Origin: MAG-120531 sp002378585
GTDB taxonomy: Bacteria; Bacteroidota; Bacteroidia; Flavobacteriales; Flavobacteriaceae
DNA: 64,000 nucleotides
Direction of reading: 5' to 3'
Assembly (NCBI GenBank): GCA_937890575.1
Contig: CALADZ010000074.1
Span: 3,941 to 67,940 of the forward strand
Positions 43,968-52,524 of this stretch are shown piece after piece. The notes beneath the pieces are model-generated. The model saw only the letters and a list, made by a program, of their open reading frames with translations. It had not been told where the DNA came from and did no database searches. Position 1 is the stretch's first letter. Every line of letters begins with the position of its first letter. The position numbers were made by a program, and so were the translations under genes.

Positions 43968-45002
43968 TTAGTCTATCCTTTGGTTGTGGGTATAATTGCG
44001 CCACTTATGGATGCAATCACTCATGTCTTGAGGTATCGGGGATTCAAAAAAACATCGCTCACCTGTTCTGGGATGAATGAACCCGAGAGTTTGAGCGTGT
44101 AATGCTTGTCTGGGCAACACTTTAAAGGCGTTTTCCACAAATTGCTTGTACTTGGTAAATGTGGTCCCTTTAAGGATCTGATGCCCACCGTACCGCTCAT
44201 CGTTGAACAGTGGATGACCTATGTGTTTGAAGTGCGCCCTAATTTGGTGCGTTCTTCCGGTTTCTAATCGGCAAGAAACCAGGGTAATATACCCCAATCG
44301 TTCGACAACCTGATAATGAGTTACCGCCTCTTTGCCATAGGCTCCATCTGGAAAAACGTCCATTTGCAACCTGTTTTTGAGCGATCTACCAATATGCCCT
44401 GTGATGGTACCTTGTTCTTGATCCAGGGTGCCCCATACTAAGGCGATGTATTGGCGCTCAGAGGTTTTGTCTGCAAACTGTTTGGAGAGATGCACCATGG
44501 CTTGGTCATTTTTGGCTACCACCAACAAACCAGATGTATCCTTGTCGATGCGGTGTACCAGACCAGGACGATCATCGGAATTCACAGGCCATTGAGCGCT
44601 GTGGTGCAGAAGCGCGTTGATCAAAGTACCTGAATAATTACCATGCCCTGGATGCACGACCATACCCGCAGGTTTGTTCACCACCATAAGGTCTGCATCT
44701 TCGTAGACAATGTCAAGAGGAATATCTTCCGCAATGAGTAAGTTTTCATGCGGGGGATGGGTAAACATGACTTGTATTTCATCATGTGGCTTTACCTTGT
44801 AATTGGATTTTACAGGTACCCCATTGGCCCAAATCATGTCCTCTTTAGCTGCTTGCTGAATTTTATTTCTCGTAGCTTTTTCGATTAAGTTCATTAAAAA
44901 CTTATCGATTCTCAAAGGATTTTGACCTGCTGACACCAAAAAATGATGGTGTTGATGCAAAACATCATCCTCTTCTGGCTCTTCCCAGTGTGGATCTATC
45001 AT
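43968..45002 (-). CDS. RluD-type RNA pseudouridine synthase
   Basis: 344 residues. N-terminal S4 RNA-binding domain (RIDKFLMNLIEKATRNKIQQ) and the RluA/RluD catalytic domain with the catalytic Asp in LVHRIDKDTSGLLVVAKND, then LETGRTHQIRAHFKHIGHP. It makes pseudouridine, probably in 23S rRNA. The ATG overlaps the PASTA gene stop (TAATG). RluD-like assignment is more likely than RluA or RluC because of the S4 domain and length, but I cannot fix the target site. Confidence 0.93.
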   Translation of the reverse strand: MIDPHWEEPEEDDVLHQHHHFLVSAGQNPLRIDKFLMNLIEKATRNKIQQAAKEDMIWANGVPVKSNYKVKPHDEIQVMFTHPPHENLLIAEDIPLDIVYEDADLMVVNKPAGMVVHPGHGNYSGTLINALLHHSAQWPVNSDDRPGLVHRIDKDTSGLLVVAKNDQAMVHLSKQFADKTSERQYIALVWGTLDQEQGTITGHIGRSLKNRLQMDVFPDGAYGKEAVTHYQVVERLGYITLVSCRLETGRTHQIRAHFKHIGHPLFNDERYGGHQILKGTTFTKYKQFVENAFKVLPRQALHAQTLGFIHPRTGERCFFESPIPQDMSDCIHKWRNYTHNQRID

Positions 45003-45565
45003 TACTCTTCTAGGGGTTTGTTTCCATTGCCAACCACCAGGGTGAGTGAAGACATTTGGGGTATTTTCTGACCAGATTTAAGTGTTCTTCCTTGGTAGCG
45101 CACTTCGTATACCATATCGGTACCCAACGCATCGATGTATTCGATTTGTCCTACTTTAAATCCAGCGGCTGTTAATCGCGAAGTGGCATTGCGCAAGGTG
45201 ACTTGTACCACCAAGGGTACAGCTACTTCTGAATAGCCTGCAGCATTCATATTTAAATAGATTTTTCGCTTTTCCTTCACCGAGGCACCAGCCACAGGAA
45301 ATTGTTCGATTACACTGTAGGGAGGAAGGTTTGGATTGTATTTGGTAGAATCAACTACGGCATAGCGCAGATCCAACTCAGTCAATGCCTCAATGGCGGG
45401 CTCCAAAGCCATACCCGAAAGATCTGGGACGGTAATCTTTTGATCGTGATGGGTATCGTATTTGAGCCATTGCATCAAAATAAATGTCAGTACCACCAAT
45501 AAACCAGCCGCGCGAACAGCCCATTTAAAAAATCCAAGATCGGTAAGCCAACGAATGATCTTCAT
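45002..45565 (-). CDS. PASTA domain protein, membrane-anchored
   Basis: 187 residues from the ATG at 45565. A membrane segment near 16-33 (GLLVVLTFILMQWL) is followed by two or more PASTA repeats (TVPDLSGMALEPAIEALTEL, VPLVVQVTLRNATSRLTAAG, each with a V-P opening). PASTA domains bind peptidoglycan stem peptides or beta-lactams. Here there is no kinase or transpeptidase attached, a form known in Bacteroidota. Its stop overlaps the rluD start. A -7-like TATCTTTG lies at 45591-45584, 18 bases before the ATG. It is divergent from ddl. Confidence 0.85.
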   Translation of the reverse strand: MKIIRWLTDLGFFKWAVRAAGLLVVLTFILMQWLKYDTHHDQKITVPDLSGMALEPAIEALTELDLRYAVVDSTKYNPNLPPYSVIEQFPVAGASVKEKRKIYLNMNAAGYSEVAVPLVVQVTLRNATSRLTAAGFKVGQIEYIDALGTDMVYEVRYQGRTLKSGQKIPQMSSLTLVVGNGNKPLEE

Positions 45566-45654
45566 CCTACATACAATTTGCGGCAAAGATATAAAACCTT
45601 TGCCTTGTGCCTTTTATTATTCCATTTCAGTTATTTTTATGGCAAATTTCTGTT

Positions 45655-46629
45655 ATGAAGAAAAATATCGCCGTGGTGATGGGTGGATACACCAGCGAAT
45701 ACTCCATTTCGTTAATCAGCGGTTCTGTGGTGGTCAAGCACCTCGACAAAAACAAATACGACGTATATCCAGTGATTATGGAACAAAACGGCTGGAAGGT
45801 TGTTTTGGGACAAGAGGAATTTCCAATGGATAAAACGGACTTTTCGGCGGTGATTCACGGCAAAAAAATAACTTTTGACTGCGTGTTTAATGCCATCCAT
45901 GGAAGCCCTGGTGAAGATGGATTGTTGCAAGGATATTTGCAGATGATCGGAGTTCCCCAAACAGCCTGTGATCCTTATCAAGCAGCTTTAACCTACAACA
46001 AGCGGGATCTATTGGCCATCACTAAAACCATGGGGATTCCCTGCGCTGCATCGTATATGCTTAATGAAGGGGATCCGATTGATGTGGCGGCCATAGAGCA
46101 AGCGGTAGGTTTTCCCTGTTTTGTCAAGGCCAACAAATCGGGTTCTAGCTTTGGAATTACCAAAGTATACCAAAAAGAAGATTTACCCAAAGCCGTAGAA
46201 ATCGCCTACCAAGAGGACAATGAGGTACTCATAGAGGCTGCTTTAGTGGGCACTGAGGTGTCTGTTGGCGTCATTAAATACCAAGGCGAAACAAAAGTGC
46301 TGCCCATCACGGAGATCATCTCGGAAAATGATTTTTTCGACTACGAAGCAAAATACTTGGGCAAATCCCAAGAGATCACTCCTGCACGTATCACTGATGT
46401 GCAACAAAAAAATGTAACCTCCATAGCGGCTAAACTATACGATCGACTAAAACTGAAAGGATTTACCCGTTCAGAGTTTATTTTTGTGGGAGATATTCCT
46501 CATTTATTGGAAGTGAATACCACCCCGGGGATGACCGAGCAATCCCTATTGCCTATGCAAGCTAAGGCGGCCGGAATTTCATTGGAAGCGTTATTTGACA
46601 GCGCTATAGAAAATGCACTAAACCCATAA
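45655..46629 (+). CDS. ddl: D-alanine--D-alanine ligase
   Basis: 324 residues from the ATG at 45655. An ATP-grasp enzyme: KNIAVVMGGYTSEYSIS at the start, FNAIHGSPGEDGLLQGYLQM, VGFPCFVKANKSGSSFGITK, and the C-terminal HLLEVNTTPGMTEQSLLP. It makes the D-Ala-D-Ala dipeptide for peptidoglycan, so it shares a cell-wall theme with the divergent PASTA gene. coaD follows after 7 bases. Confidence 0.97.
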   Translation: MKKNIAVVMGGYTSEYSISLISGSVVVKHLDKNKYDVYPVIMEQNGWKVVLGQEEFPMDKTDFSAVIHGKKITFDCVFNAIHGSPGEDGLLQGYLQMIGVPQTACDPYQAALTYNKRDLLAITKTMGIPCAASYMLNEGDPIDVAAIEQAVGFPCFVKANKSGSSFGITKVYQKEDLPKAVEIAYQEDNEVLIEAALVGTEVSVGVIKYQGETKVLPITEIISENDFFDYEAKYLGKSQEITPARITDVQQKNVTSIAAKLYDRLKLKGFTRSEFIFVGDIPHLLEVNTTPGMTEQSLLPMQAKAAGISLEALFDSAIENALNP

Positions 46630-46636
46630 CCCACTC

Positions 46637-47104
46637 ATGAAAAAACGGACCGCTATTTTTCCAGGATCATTTGATCCACTCACCCTAGGACATGTAGACG
46701 TTATTCAACGAGCGCTCCCGCTTTTTGACCACTTGGTTATTGCCATTGGGGTAAATTCAGACAAAAATTATATGTACTCGCTAGAAGAGCGGAAAAAAAT
46801 CATCCAAGACACTTTTAGTGGAGTCAAGCACATTGAAGTGGTTCATTATGAGGGCCTAACCGTAGACTTTTGCCACAATATTGGTGCTCAATTTATTTTG
46901 CGTGGCTTGCGCAACCCAGCGGACTTTGAGTTTGAAAAAGCCATAGCCCACACCAATAGAGCGCTTTCAGATATAGAAACAGTATTTTTACTAACCGCAT
47001 CGGCTACCTCATTTATCAGCTCATCCATCGTGCGGGATGTCATCAGAAACCACGGGAACTACAGTAAATTGGTTCCTCCATCTGTGATGCAATTCACTAA
47101 ATAA
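46637..47104 (+). CDS. coaD: Phosphopantetheine adenylyltransferase
   Basis: 155 residues, the normal length. The nucleotidyltransferase motif is FPGSFDPLTLGHVDVIQRA with the T-x-G-H, and the second, C-terminal signature is SSSIVRDVIRNHG. It makes dephospho-CoA from 4'-phosphopantetheine and ATP. It sits in one operon with ddl and abuts the Nudix gene of the other strand with no spacer or terminator. Confidence 0.97.
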   Translation: MKKRTAIFPGSFDPLTLGHVDVIQRALPLFDHLVIAIGVNSDKNYMYSLEERKKIIQDTFSGVKHIEVVHYEGLTVDFCHNIGAQFILRGLRNPADFEFEKAIAHTNRALSDIETVFLLTASATSFISSSIVRDVIRNHGNYSKLVPPSVMQFTK

Positions 47105-47692
47105 TCAATCTCCGAAAAGTATGCGGATGTTCGTGTACGATTTGGTCAGTGCTTTGGTGATTTGCTCTGGATTTTTCCACTTTACTTTTTCAATCCCTTC
47201 ATCGAGTTGAGGCGTTAACGGCCCTGAATAGCTGGTGCGCATAGCATACCAAAACACCTCTTTTAATCGATATTTATCCTTGCGCTTAAACACGTGGTAG
47301 GTGGTTAATAGTTGGTTTTCAATTTTTAACTCCTTGACGCCAGTCTCCTCAGCAACCTCCCTCAGGGCACATACCTCAAGAGATTCACCTTTTTCAACTC
47401 TGCCTTTGGGCAAATCCCATTTGTTGTTTCTGTAGATAAAAAGGACTTCGCCTTGTTTGTTGGTCACTACACCACCAGCAGCCACTTCTCTTTTGATGCT
47501 TTTGCAGAATTTATTCAGGATTTCTGAATGATTGGGGTGATAGATATAAGCCTTCTTGATTTTACCTTCCATAAGCAAATCAATCGCCTCATTAATCGCC
47601 TCTGGATTCAACAAGAAGTACTTGTTATTGTTGATTTCAGACAGTTTATTTGTCAGAATGAGCGGAGCTTCATTCACAAAAACTTTATACAT
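47105..47692 (-). CDS. Nudix hydrolase with an N-terminal extension
   Basis: 195 residues. The Nudix box is complete: GRVEKGESLEVCALREVAEETGV (Glu cluster REVAEE), preceded by the strand VLFIYRNNKWDLPKG. The first ~75 residues (MYKVFVNEAPLILTNKLSEI, LLNPEAINEAIDLLMEGKIK) form a separate helical domain found in Bacteroidota homologues. It hydrolyses a nucleoside diphosphate-linked substrate that is not known. Its start region overlaps the pyrE promoter on the other strand. Confidence 0.92.
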   Translation of the reverse strand: MYKVFVNEAPLILTNKLSEINNNKYFLLNPEAINEAIDLLMEGKIKKAYIYHPNHSEILNKFCKSIKREVAAGGVVTNKQGEVLFIYRNNKWDLPKGRVEKGESLEVCALREVAEETGVKELKIENQLLTTYHVFKRKDKYRLKEVFWYAMRTSYSGPLTPQLDEGIEKVKWKNPEQITKALTKSYTNIRILFGD

Positions 47693-47695
47693 TTG
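47688..47695 (+). promoter_or_regulatory. -7 element of pyrE
   Basis: TACATTTG fits TAnnTTTG and ends only 5 bases before the pyrE ATG at 47701. The transcript would then start about at the ATG. No TTG is found at -33, so support is partial. Confidence 0.5.
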
Positions 47696-47700
47696 TGCCT

Positions 47701-48342
47701 ATGATTTTACATCCAGAAACAGCGCGTAAAACAGCTGACCTCCTATTGCAAATAAATGCAATTAAATTGAATCCCGGAAATCCTTTTTTATGGGCTTCCG
47801 GATGGAAATCCCCCATCTATTGCGACAATAGAATCATGCTTTCCCACGTAGCCGTGCGCACTTATGTGGCCGAGCAGATGGCCCAACAGATCAAAAACAC
47901 CTACCCCAATGCTCAAGTAATCGCCGGAGTAGCCACCGGGGCTATAGGCGTGGGTATTTTGGTCGCCCAGATACTCTCACTTCCATTTGTGTATGTTCGT
48001 CCCGAACCGAAATCACATGGCCGAAAAAACCAAATCGAGGGCTCGTTAGAACCAGGTTCGTCCGTTGTGGTAATCGAAGATTTAATCAGCACGGGGAAGA
48101 GCAGTTTGTTGGCTGTTGACGCATTAAAGGCCTCAGGAGCTGAAGTGTTGGGTATGATCGCCATTTTCACCTACGGTTTTGAACACGCCCAGCAGGCCTT
48201 TGACGCACAAAAAGTAACACTGAACACATTAAGTGACTATGCACACCTCATTGAAAGTGCTTTGGCACAGGGTGTAGTAGACCATAACGCACATCAAACC
48301 CTCCTTGATTGGAGAAAAAATCCAGCCCAGTGGGGTCAATAG
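47701..48342 (+). CDS. pyrE: Orotate phosphoribosyltransferase
   Basis: 213 residues from the ATG at 47701. A GTG two codons upstream would lie inside the -7 element and is less likely. The PRPP-binding motif is VVVIEDLISTGKSSLLAVDA, and the substrate-binding LNPGNPFLWASGWKSPIYCD and VYVRPEPKSHGRKNQIEG are typical. It makes OMP in pyrimidine synthesis. The SRPBCC gene begins 1 base after its stop codon. Confidence 0.96.
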   Translation: MILHPETARKTADLLLQINAIKLNPGNPFLWASGWKSPIYCDNRIMLSHVAVRTYVAEQMAQQIKNTYPNAQVIAGVATGAIGVGILVAQILSLPFVYVRPEPKSHGRKNQIEGSLEPGSSVVVIEDLISTGKSSLLAVDALKASGAEVLGMIAIFTYGFEHAQQAFDAQKVTLNTLSDYAHLIESALAQGVVDHNAHQTLLDWRKNPAQWGQ

Positions 48343-48343
48343 T

Positions 48344-48742
48344 ATGCATTTAGAAAGTCCAGAAATTCAGTTGCCCAAAAGCGCAGAAACCGTTTATACT
48401 TTTTTGTCTCAGCCTGACAATTTTGGGCCTTTGATGCCGAGTAACACGTCTAAATTTGAGGTGCTCGACGAAAAAACATTTGTTTTTGCCTTGAGTGGCA
48501 TGCCGGAAATCAAACTCCGTTTTAAAGAGGGCACTCCTTTTCAAGAAGTGGTTTTGGGTGCCGCTTCCGACAAACTTCCCTTTGAGCTTAAAGCCCATAT
48601 CCAACAAACTGCCGCAGAACAAAGCCAGGTCAAGCTCACTTTTGACGGAGACCTCAATCCGATGATGGCCATGATGATTCAAGGCCCTTTAAACAGCTTT
48701 TTAAAGGCCTTGGTGGAAAACCTATCTAAGGTGTTGGGGTAA
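48344..48742 (+). CDS. SRPBCC family protein
   Basis: 132 residues from the ATG at 48344. It has the START-like beta-grasp pattern: LESPEIQLPKSAETVYTFLS, LRFKEGTPFQEVVLGAASDK, and a C-terminal helix GPLNSFLKALVENLSKVLG. These proteins bind hydrophobic ligands in a central cavity. It is next to pyrE in many Flavobacteriia, but the reason is unknown. It overlaps the biotin ligase gene tail to tail by 17 bases. Confidence 0.85.
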   Translation: MHLESPEIQLPKSAETVYTFLSQPDNFGPLMPSNTSKFEVLDEKTFVFALSGMPEIKLRFKEGTPFQEVVLGAASDKLPFELKAHIQQTAAEQSQVKLTFDGDLNPMMAMMIQGPLNSFLKALVENLSKVLG

Positions 48743-49466
48743 AAACCCAAGAAACTTCTTGAAGACCAAAAGACATCGGCTCCTGATTTACCTCAAGCAC
48801 CAATTGTCCTTGTTGATCCGTACCAACCACGACCGCTTGAAACAAACCGAGTCGTTGGTGTTCAAACCAGTGGTGTGTGCCTCGTGCATACATGTATCGA
48901 TGAAAAGCCTCGGTAATACGCTCTTCCTGCAGTACATTAAAATCATTCATCGCCTGGGTGACTCTATCCACCAAACTCGTCGTGATGGTCTCTAGGCTGT
49001 CCATGCGCAAACCCTCTAACGCCAACGAGGTCGCTTGAGTTACTGATCCAAAATCCTGTTGAAGAACATTGATGCCAATTCCGATGACTGAATAAGTAAT
49101 GTTCTTTCCATGGAGACCGTTTTCAATCAAAACACCTCCTACTTTTTTGGTTCTGACAAATAAATCATTGGGCCATTTAAGTTGTGTATCGGTAAGTCCT
49201 AAATCCCCCAACCACTGCACCAATACCGTCGCTATGTACTGCGAAATCAAAAAGCTTTTCTCGACAGGAAATGCGGGCCAAGTCTTGTAAACACTCGCTG
49301 AAATATTGCTATTGGGCGACGAAATCCAAGTGTTTCCACGTTGTCCCCGGCCCGAGGTTTGGTTCGGCGTGGTCACCCAAGTATCCTCCATTAATTCCCC
49401 TTGAGCGATCAACGATTTTAAGTGATCACTGGTAGAGGGACATTGGGGCAAATCAATCCGATTCAT
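48726..49466 (-). CDS. birA: Biotin--[acetyl-CoA carboxylase] ligase
   Basis: 246 residues from the ATG at 49466. Catalytic motifs: TPNQTSGRGQRGNTWISS (biotin and ATP-binding loop), LKWPNDLFV, KVGGVLIENG and VIGIGINVLQ. There is no N-terminal winged helix, so it is a plain ligase and not the BirA repressor. It should biotinylate pyruvate carboxylase, encoded in this window, and acetyl-CoA carboxylase. It is divergent from rsfS, with an 86-base gap. Confidence 0.95.
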   Translation of the reverse strand: MNRIDLPQCPSTSDHLKSLIAQGELMEDTWVTTPNQTSGRGQRGNTWISSPNSNISASVYKTWPAFPVEKSFLISQYIATVLVQWLGDLGLTDTQLKWPNDLFVRTKKVGGVLIENGLHGKNITYSVIGIGINVLQQDFGSVTQATSLALEGLRMDSLETITTSLVDRVTQAMNDFNVLQEERITEAFHRYMYARGTHHWFEHQRLGLFQAVVVGTDQQGQLVLEVNQEPMSFGLQEVSWVFTPTP

Positions 49467-49525
49467 CAACCTTGAGGTCAAATAATGTTCTGTTAAATTC
49501 AGCGGCTAAGAACGTAAAAAAATGG

Positions 49526-49533
49526 TAACTTTG
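49526..49533 (+). promoter_or_regulatory. Candidate -7 element of the rsfS-ftsH operon
   Basis: TAACTTTG matches TAnnTTTG 19 bases before the rsfS ATG. No clear -33 TTG at 17-23 bases, so only partial support. Confidence 0.45.
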
Positions 49534-49552
49534 CGAAAATTAAAACTCCTGG

Positions 49553-49933
49553 ATGCAAAAGAATAAACCCAGTGTTGATGCACTATTGTCGCACATCATT
49601 GAAGGCATAGAAGCCCTAAAAGGACAAGACATCAGCATACTTGATCTCAGAGAGATCGACAATACTGTTTGTGACTACTTCGTAGTGTGCAATGGAACGT
49701 CTAACACCCATGTGAATGCGATTGTAAACTCCATTCAAAAATTGGTCAGCAAATCCCTGAAAGACAAGCCCTGGCATGTCGAAGGGGCTCAAAATGCGGA
49801 ATGGGTACTCATGGACTATGTGCATGTGGTTGTCCACGTTTTCCAAAAACACATCAGAACACATTACGACCTAGAGAGCTTGTGGGGTGATGCCAAAATC
49901 ACTCTGTTGCAAAGCGCTCAAAATCCCTCTTAA
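49553..49933 (+). CDS. rsfS: Ribosome silencing factor RsfS
   Basis: 126 residues, typical. Landmarks: ISILDLREIDNTVCDYFVVC, GTSNTHVNAIV, and the C-terminal KPWHVEGAQNAEWVLMDYVH then VVHVFQKHIRTHYDLESLW. It binds uL14 and blocks subunit joining in starved cells. It is first in the operon rsfS-ftsH-LUD-cdsA-psd-acbP, 3 bases before ftsH. Confidence 0.96.
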   Translation: MQKNKPSVDALLSHIIEGIEALKGQDISILDLREIDNTVCDYFVVCNGTSNTHVNAIVNSIQKLVSKSLKDKPWHVEGAQNAEWVLMDYVHVVVHVFQKHIRTHYDLESLWGDAKITLLQSAQNPS

Positions 49934-49936
49934 ATT

Positions 49937-51925
49937 ATGGCTAAAGAAAAACCTACGCCCAAGAAACCTAAATTCAATATTTGGTGGATCTACACCATTG
50001 TAGCCATTGGCTTGCTCGGTCTTCAGTGGCTGGGTAGTGCAGGGTTTTCTAGCACACAAAAAACCTCCACCTATGAACTGCGATCATTCCTGGAACAAGG
50101 AGATGTAGCTAAGATTATCGTAGTCACCAATACCAAACAAGCTAAGGTTTACCTTACCCCTGAAGCGCTTAAGCAAGAGCGACACAGCAAAGTAAATTCC
50201 CCGTCTTTTGGCTTGGGAGCTGGAATAGGACATCAATACGTCATTAATTACGGAGACTTACAAAACTTCGAAAATGAAGTAAAAAAAACCATTTCAGAAA
50301 ATCAATTGACTACTGGATTGGATTACGAAACAGAATCCAACGTATTTGGAGACCTACTGCTCAGCATTCTTCCTTTTGTGTTGATTATCGGAGTGTGGAT
50401 ATTTATCATGCGCCGAATGTCTGGTGGTGGTGCCGGTGGTGCCGGTGGTCAAATTTTCAATATCGGAAAATCAAAAGCCAAACTATTTGATGAAAAATCA
50501 GACACCAGAACTTCATTCAAAGATGTTGCAGGACTTGAAGGGGCCAAAGAAGAAATTGAAGAAATTGTGGAATTTCTGCGAAACCCTGAAAAATACACTT
50601 CTTTAGGTGGCAAAATCCCTAAAGGCGCCCTATTAGTAGGCCCTCCAGGTACCGGAAAAACATTACTAGCCAAAGCAGTTGCTGGCGAAGCTAAGGTTCC
50701 TTTCTTTTCTTTATCTGGATCTGATTTTGTTGAAATGTTTGTCGGCGTTGGGGCCTCAAGGGTTCGCGACTTGTTTAAACAAGCCAAAGACAAATCTCCT
50801 GCCATCATTTTTATCGATGAGATCGATGCTATTGGTCGGGCACGGGGTAAAAACAACATCACTGGATCGAATGACGAACGAGAAAACACACTGAACCAAC
50901 TACTCACCGAGATGGATGGTTTCGGCACCAATACCAATGTGATCGTTTTGGCGGCAACCAACCGGGCAGACGTTCTCGATAAGGCGTTGATGCGCGCTGG
51001 TCGTTTTGACAGACAGATCTATGTAGATCTACCCGATCTAAACGAACGAAAAGAGATTTTTGAAGTGCATTTACGTCCGATTAAAACCGCTGAAACCCTG
51101 GACTTGGACTTTTTGGCCAAACAAACTCCTGGCTTTTCAGGTGCTGATATTGCCAACGTCTGCAACGAAGCAGCGTTAATCGCTGCCAGAAAAGAAAAGA
51201 AAGCCGTCACTAAAGAGGACTTTTTGGATGCCGTAGATCGTATTGTAGGTGGTTTAGAAAAGAAAAATAAAATCATCACTCCGGGAGAAAAAGAAACCAT
51301 TGCCTACCACGAGTCAGGTCATGCTACGGTCAGCTGGTTGTTAGAACATGCGGCGCCTTTAGTCAAGGTGACTATTGTTCCCAGAGGTCAGTCTTTAGGT
51401 GCAGCTTGGTATTTACCTGAAGAACGGCAAATTGTACGCACAGAACAAATGCTGGACGAAATGTGTGCTACCCTAGGGGGAAGAGCTGCTGAACAAGTGG
51501 TGTTTGGAAAAATTTCCACTGGTGCTTTAAGCGACTTGGAAAAAGTAACCAAACAAGCCAGAGCGATGATTACCGTTTATGGATTAAACGAAACCCTGGG
51601 AAACATCACTTATTACGATTCCTCTGGACAGAGCGAATACGGATTTACCAAACCCTACAGCGAAGAAACCGCTCAAGTGATTGATAAAGAAATATCTTTA
51701 CTCATTGAATCCCAATACCAAAGAGCCATTGAACTTCTCACTAAGCACAGAAGTAAATTAGACGAGCTAGCTCAGCGATTATTGGAAAAAGAAGTTATAT
51801 TTAAGGACGATTTGGAAAAGATTTTTGGACAACGCCCGTTTGAAAAAAATACCGAATCAACTGAATCAGTGGAAGTTATTCATGAAAAACCAATAGAAGA
51901 GCCGTTAACGGAAGGAGATTATTGA
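49937..51925 (+). CDS. ftsH: ATP-dependent zinc metalloprotease FtsH
   Basis: 662 residues. Two membrane helices (~14-32 and ~138-156) flank a periplasmic domain, followed by the AAA+ module (Walker A GPPGTGKT at 235-242, Walker B IIFIDEID, SRH region DVLDKALMRAGRFDRQIY) and the zinc protease with HESGH at 458-462. It degrades membrane proteins and short-lived regulators such as LpxC in other bacteria. A Gly-rich linker (SGGGAGGAGGQ) joins membrane and AAA parts. It overlaps the LUD gene. Confidence 0.98.
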   Translation: MAKEKPTPKKPKFNIWWIYTIVAIGLLGLQWLGSAGFSSTQKTSTYELRSFLEQGDVAKIIVVTNTKQAKVYLTPEALKQERHSKVNSPSFGLGAGIGHQYVINYGDLQNFENEVKKTISENQLTTGLDYETESNVFGDLLLSILPFVLIIGVWIFIMRRMSGGGAGGAGGQIFNIGKSKAKLFDEKSDTRTSFKDVAGLEGAKEEIEEIVEFLRNPEKYTSLGGKIPKGALLVGPPGTGKTLLAKAVAGEAKVPFFSLSGSDFVEMFVGVGASRVRDLFKQAKDKSPAIIFIDEIDAIGRARGKNNITGSNDERENTLNQLLTEMDGFGTNTNVIVLAATNRADVLDKALMRAGRFDRQIYVDLPDLNERKEIFEVHLRPIKTAETLDLDFLAKQTPGFSGADIANVCNEAALIAARKEKKAVTKEDFLDAVDRIVGGLEKKNKIITPGEKETIAYHESGHATVSWLLEHAAPLVKVTIVPRGQSLGAAWYLPEERQIVRTEQMLDEMCATLGGRAAEQVVFGKISTGALSDLEKVTKQARAMITVYGLNETLGNITYYDSSGQSEYGFTKPYSEETAQVIDKEISLLIESQYQRAIELLTKHRSKLDELAQRLLEKEVIFKDDLEKIFGQRPFEKNTESTESVEVIHEKPIEEPLTEGDY

Positions 51926-52524
51926 ACTTATTTGACAAAATATTTGGCGCTAAAAAACAGGTGAGTCCCTCAGAACAGGAAGAGCGGAGTGCCTATATGC
52001 CAGATATTGCGTTGCCGACAGATGAAAAATTTGCTGTCGAGTTTAATAAGAATGGAGGTAAGTTTCTCTACTGCACGGAACTCAGTGAAGTTTATGACAT
52101 GCTCGATAAGATTATCATCGAGCAAGGTTGGCAGAGCGAACCTTTTTTCACCACCGATAAAAACTTGATTTCTATCTGCCAGTCTAGAGAAATTCCTTTT
52201 TGTAGTGACATTACCTCACTGGTTTTTTTTACTGGATGTGAGTTTTTGATTGCCCATAACGGTTCCATATTGATGAGTGAAAAACAATTGGGGGATAAAA
52301 AAATTGTGGATTTGCCTGATCATATTGTCGTTTTTGCCAAGACCAGTCAACTAACTCCTCAGATCAACGATGGACTTTATCAAATCAAACGCAAATACGA
52401 TCGGATTCCCTCCAACATCACTGCATTAAAAAACTTCAAACTACAAGGGGCTGACAAACCGGAATTTTTAAGCTACGGAAGCCCGATCAAAAACGTTTAT
52501 CTTCTGCTTTTAGAGGACCTGTAA
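51922..52524 (+). CDS. LUD domain protein (LutC/YkgG-like)
   Basis: 200 residues. The LUD domain covers ~55-195 with KFLYCTELSEVYDMLDKII, ITSLVFFTGCEFLIAHNGSI and VFAKTSQLTPQINDGLYQI. Relatives take part in lactate oxidation complexes, but this protein stands alone. The only usable start is the TTG at 51922, overlapping the ftsH stop (TTGA) and preceded by GGAAGGAG at 51910-51917. It is conserved in this position in Flavobacteriia, which I recall but cannot verify here. Function unknown. Confidence 0.82.
   Translation: MNLFDKIFGAKKQVSPSEQEERSAYMPDIALPTDEKFAVEFNKNGGKFLYCTELSEVYDMLDKIIIEQGWQSEPFFTTDKNLISICQSREIPFCSDITSLVFFTGCEFLIAHNGSILMSEKQLGDKKIVDLPDHIVVFAKTSQLTPQINDGLYQIKRKYDRIPSNITALKNFKLQGADKPEFLSYGSPIKNVYLLLLEDL

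Noticed and set aside
47695..47700. GTG at 47695 as the start of pyrE
   Set aside because: It overlaps the likely -7 promoter element; the ATG two codons later gives the usual PyrE length.
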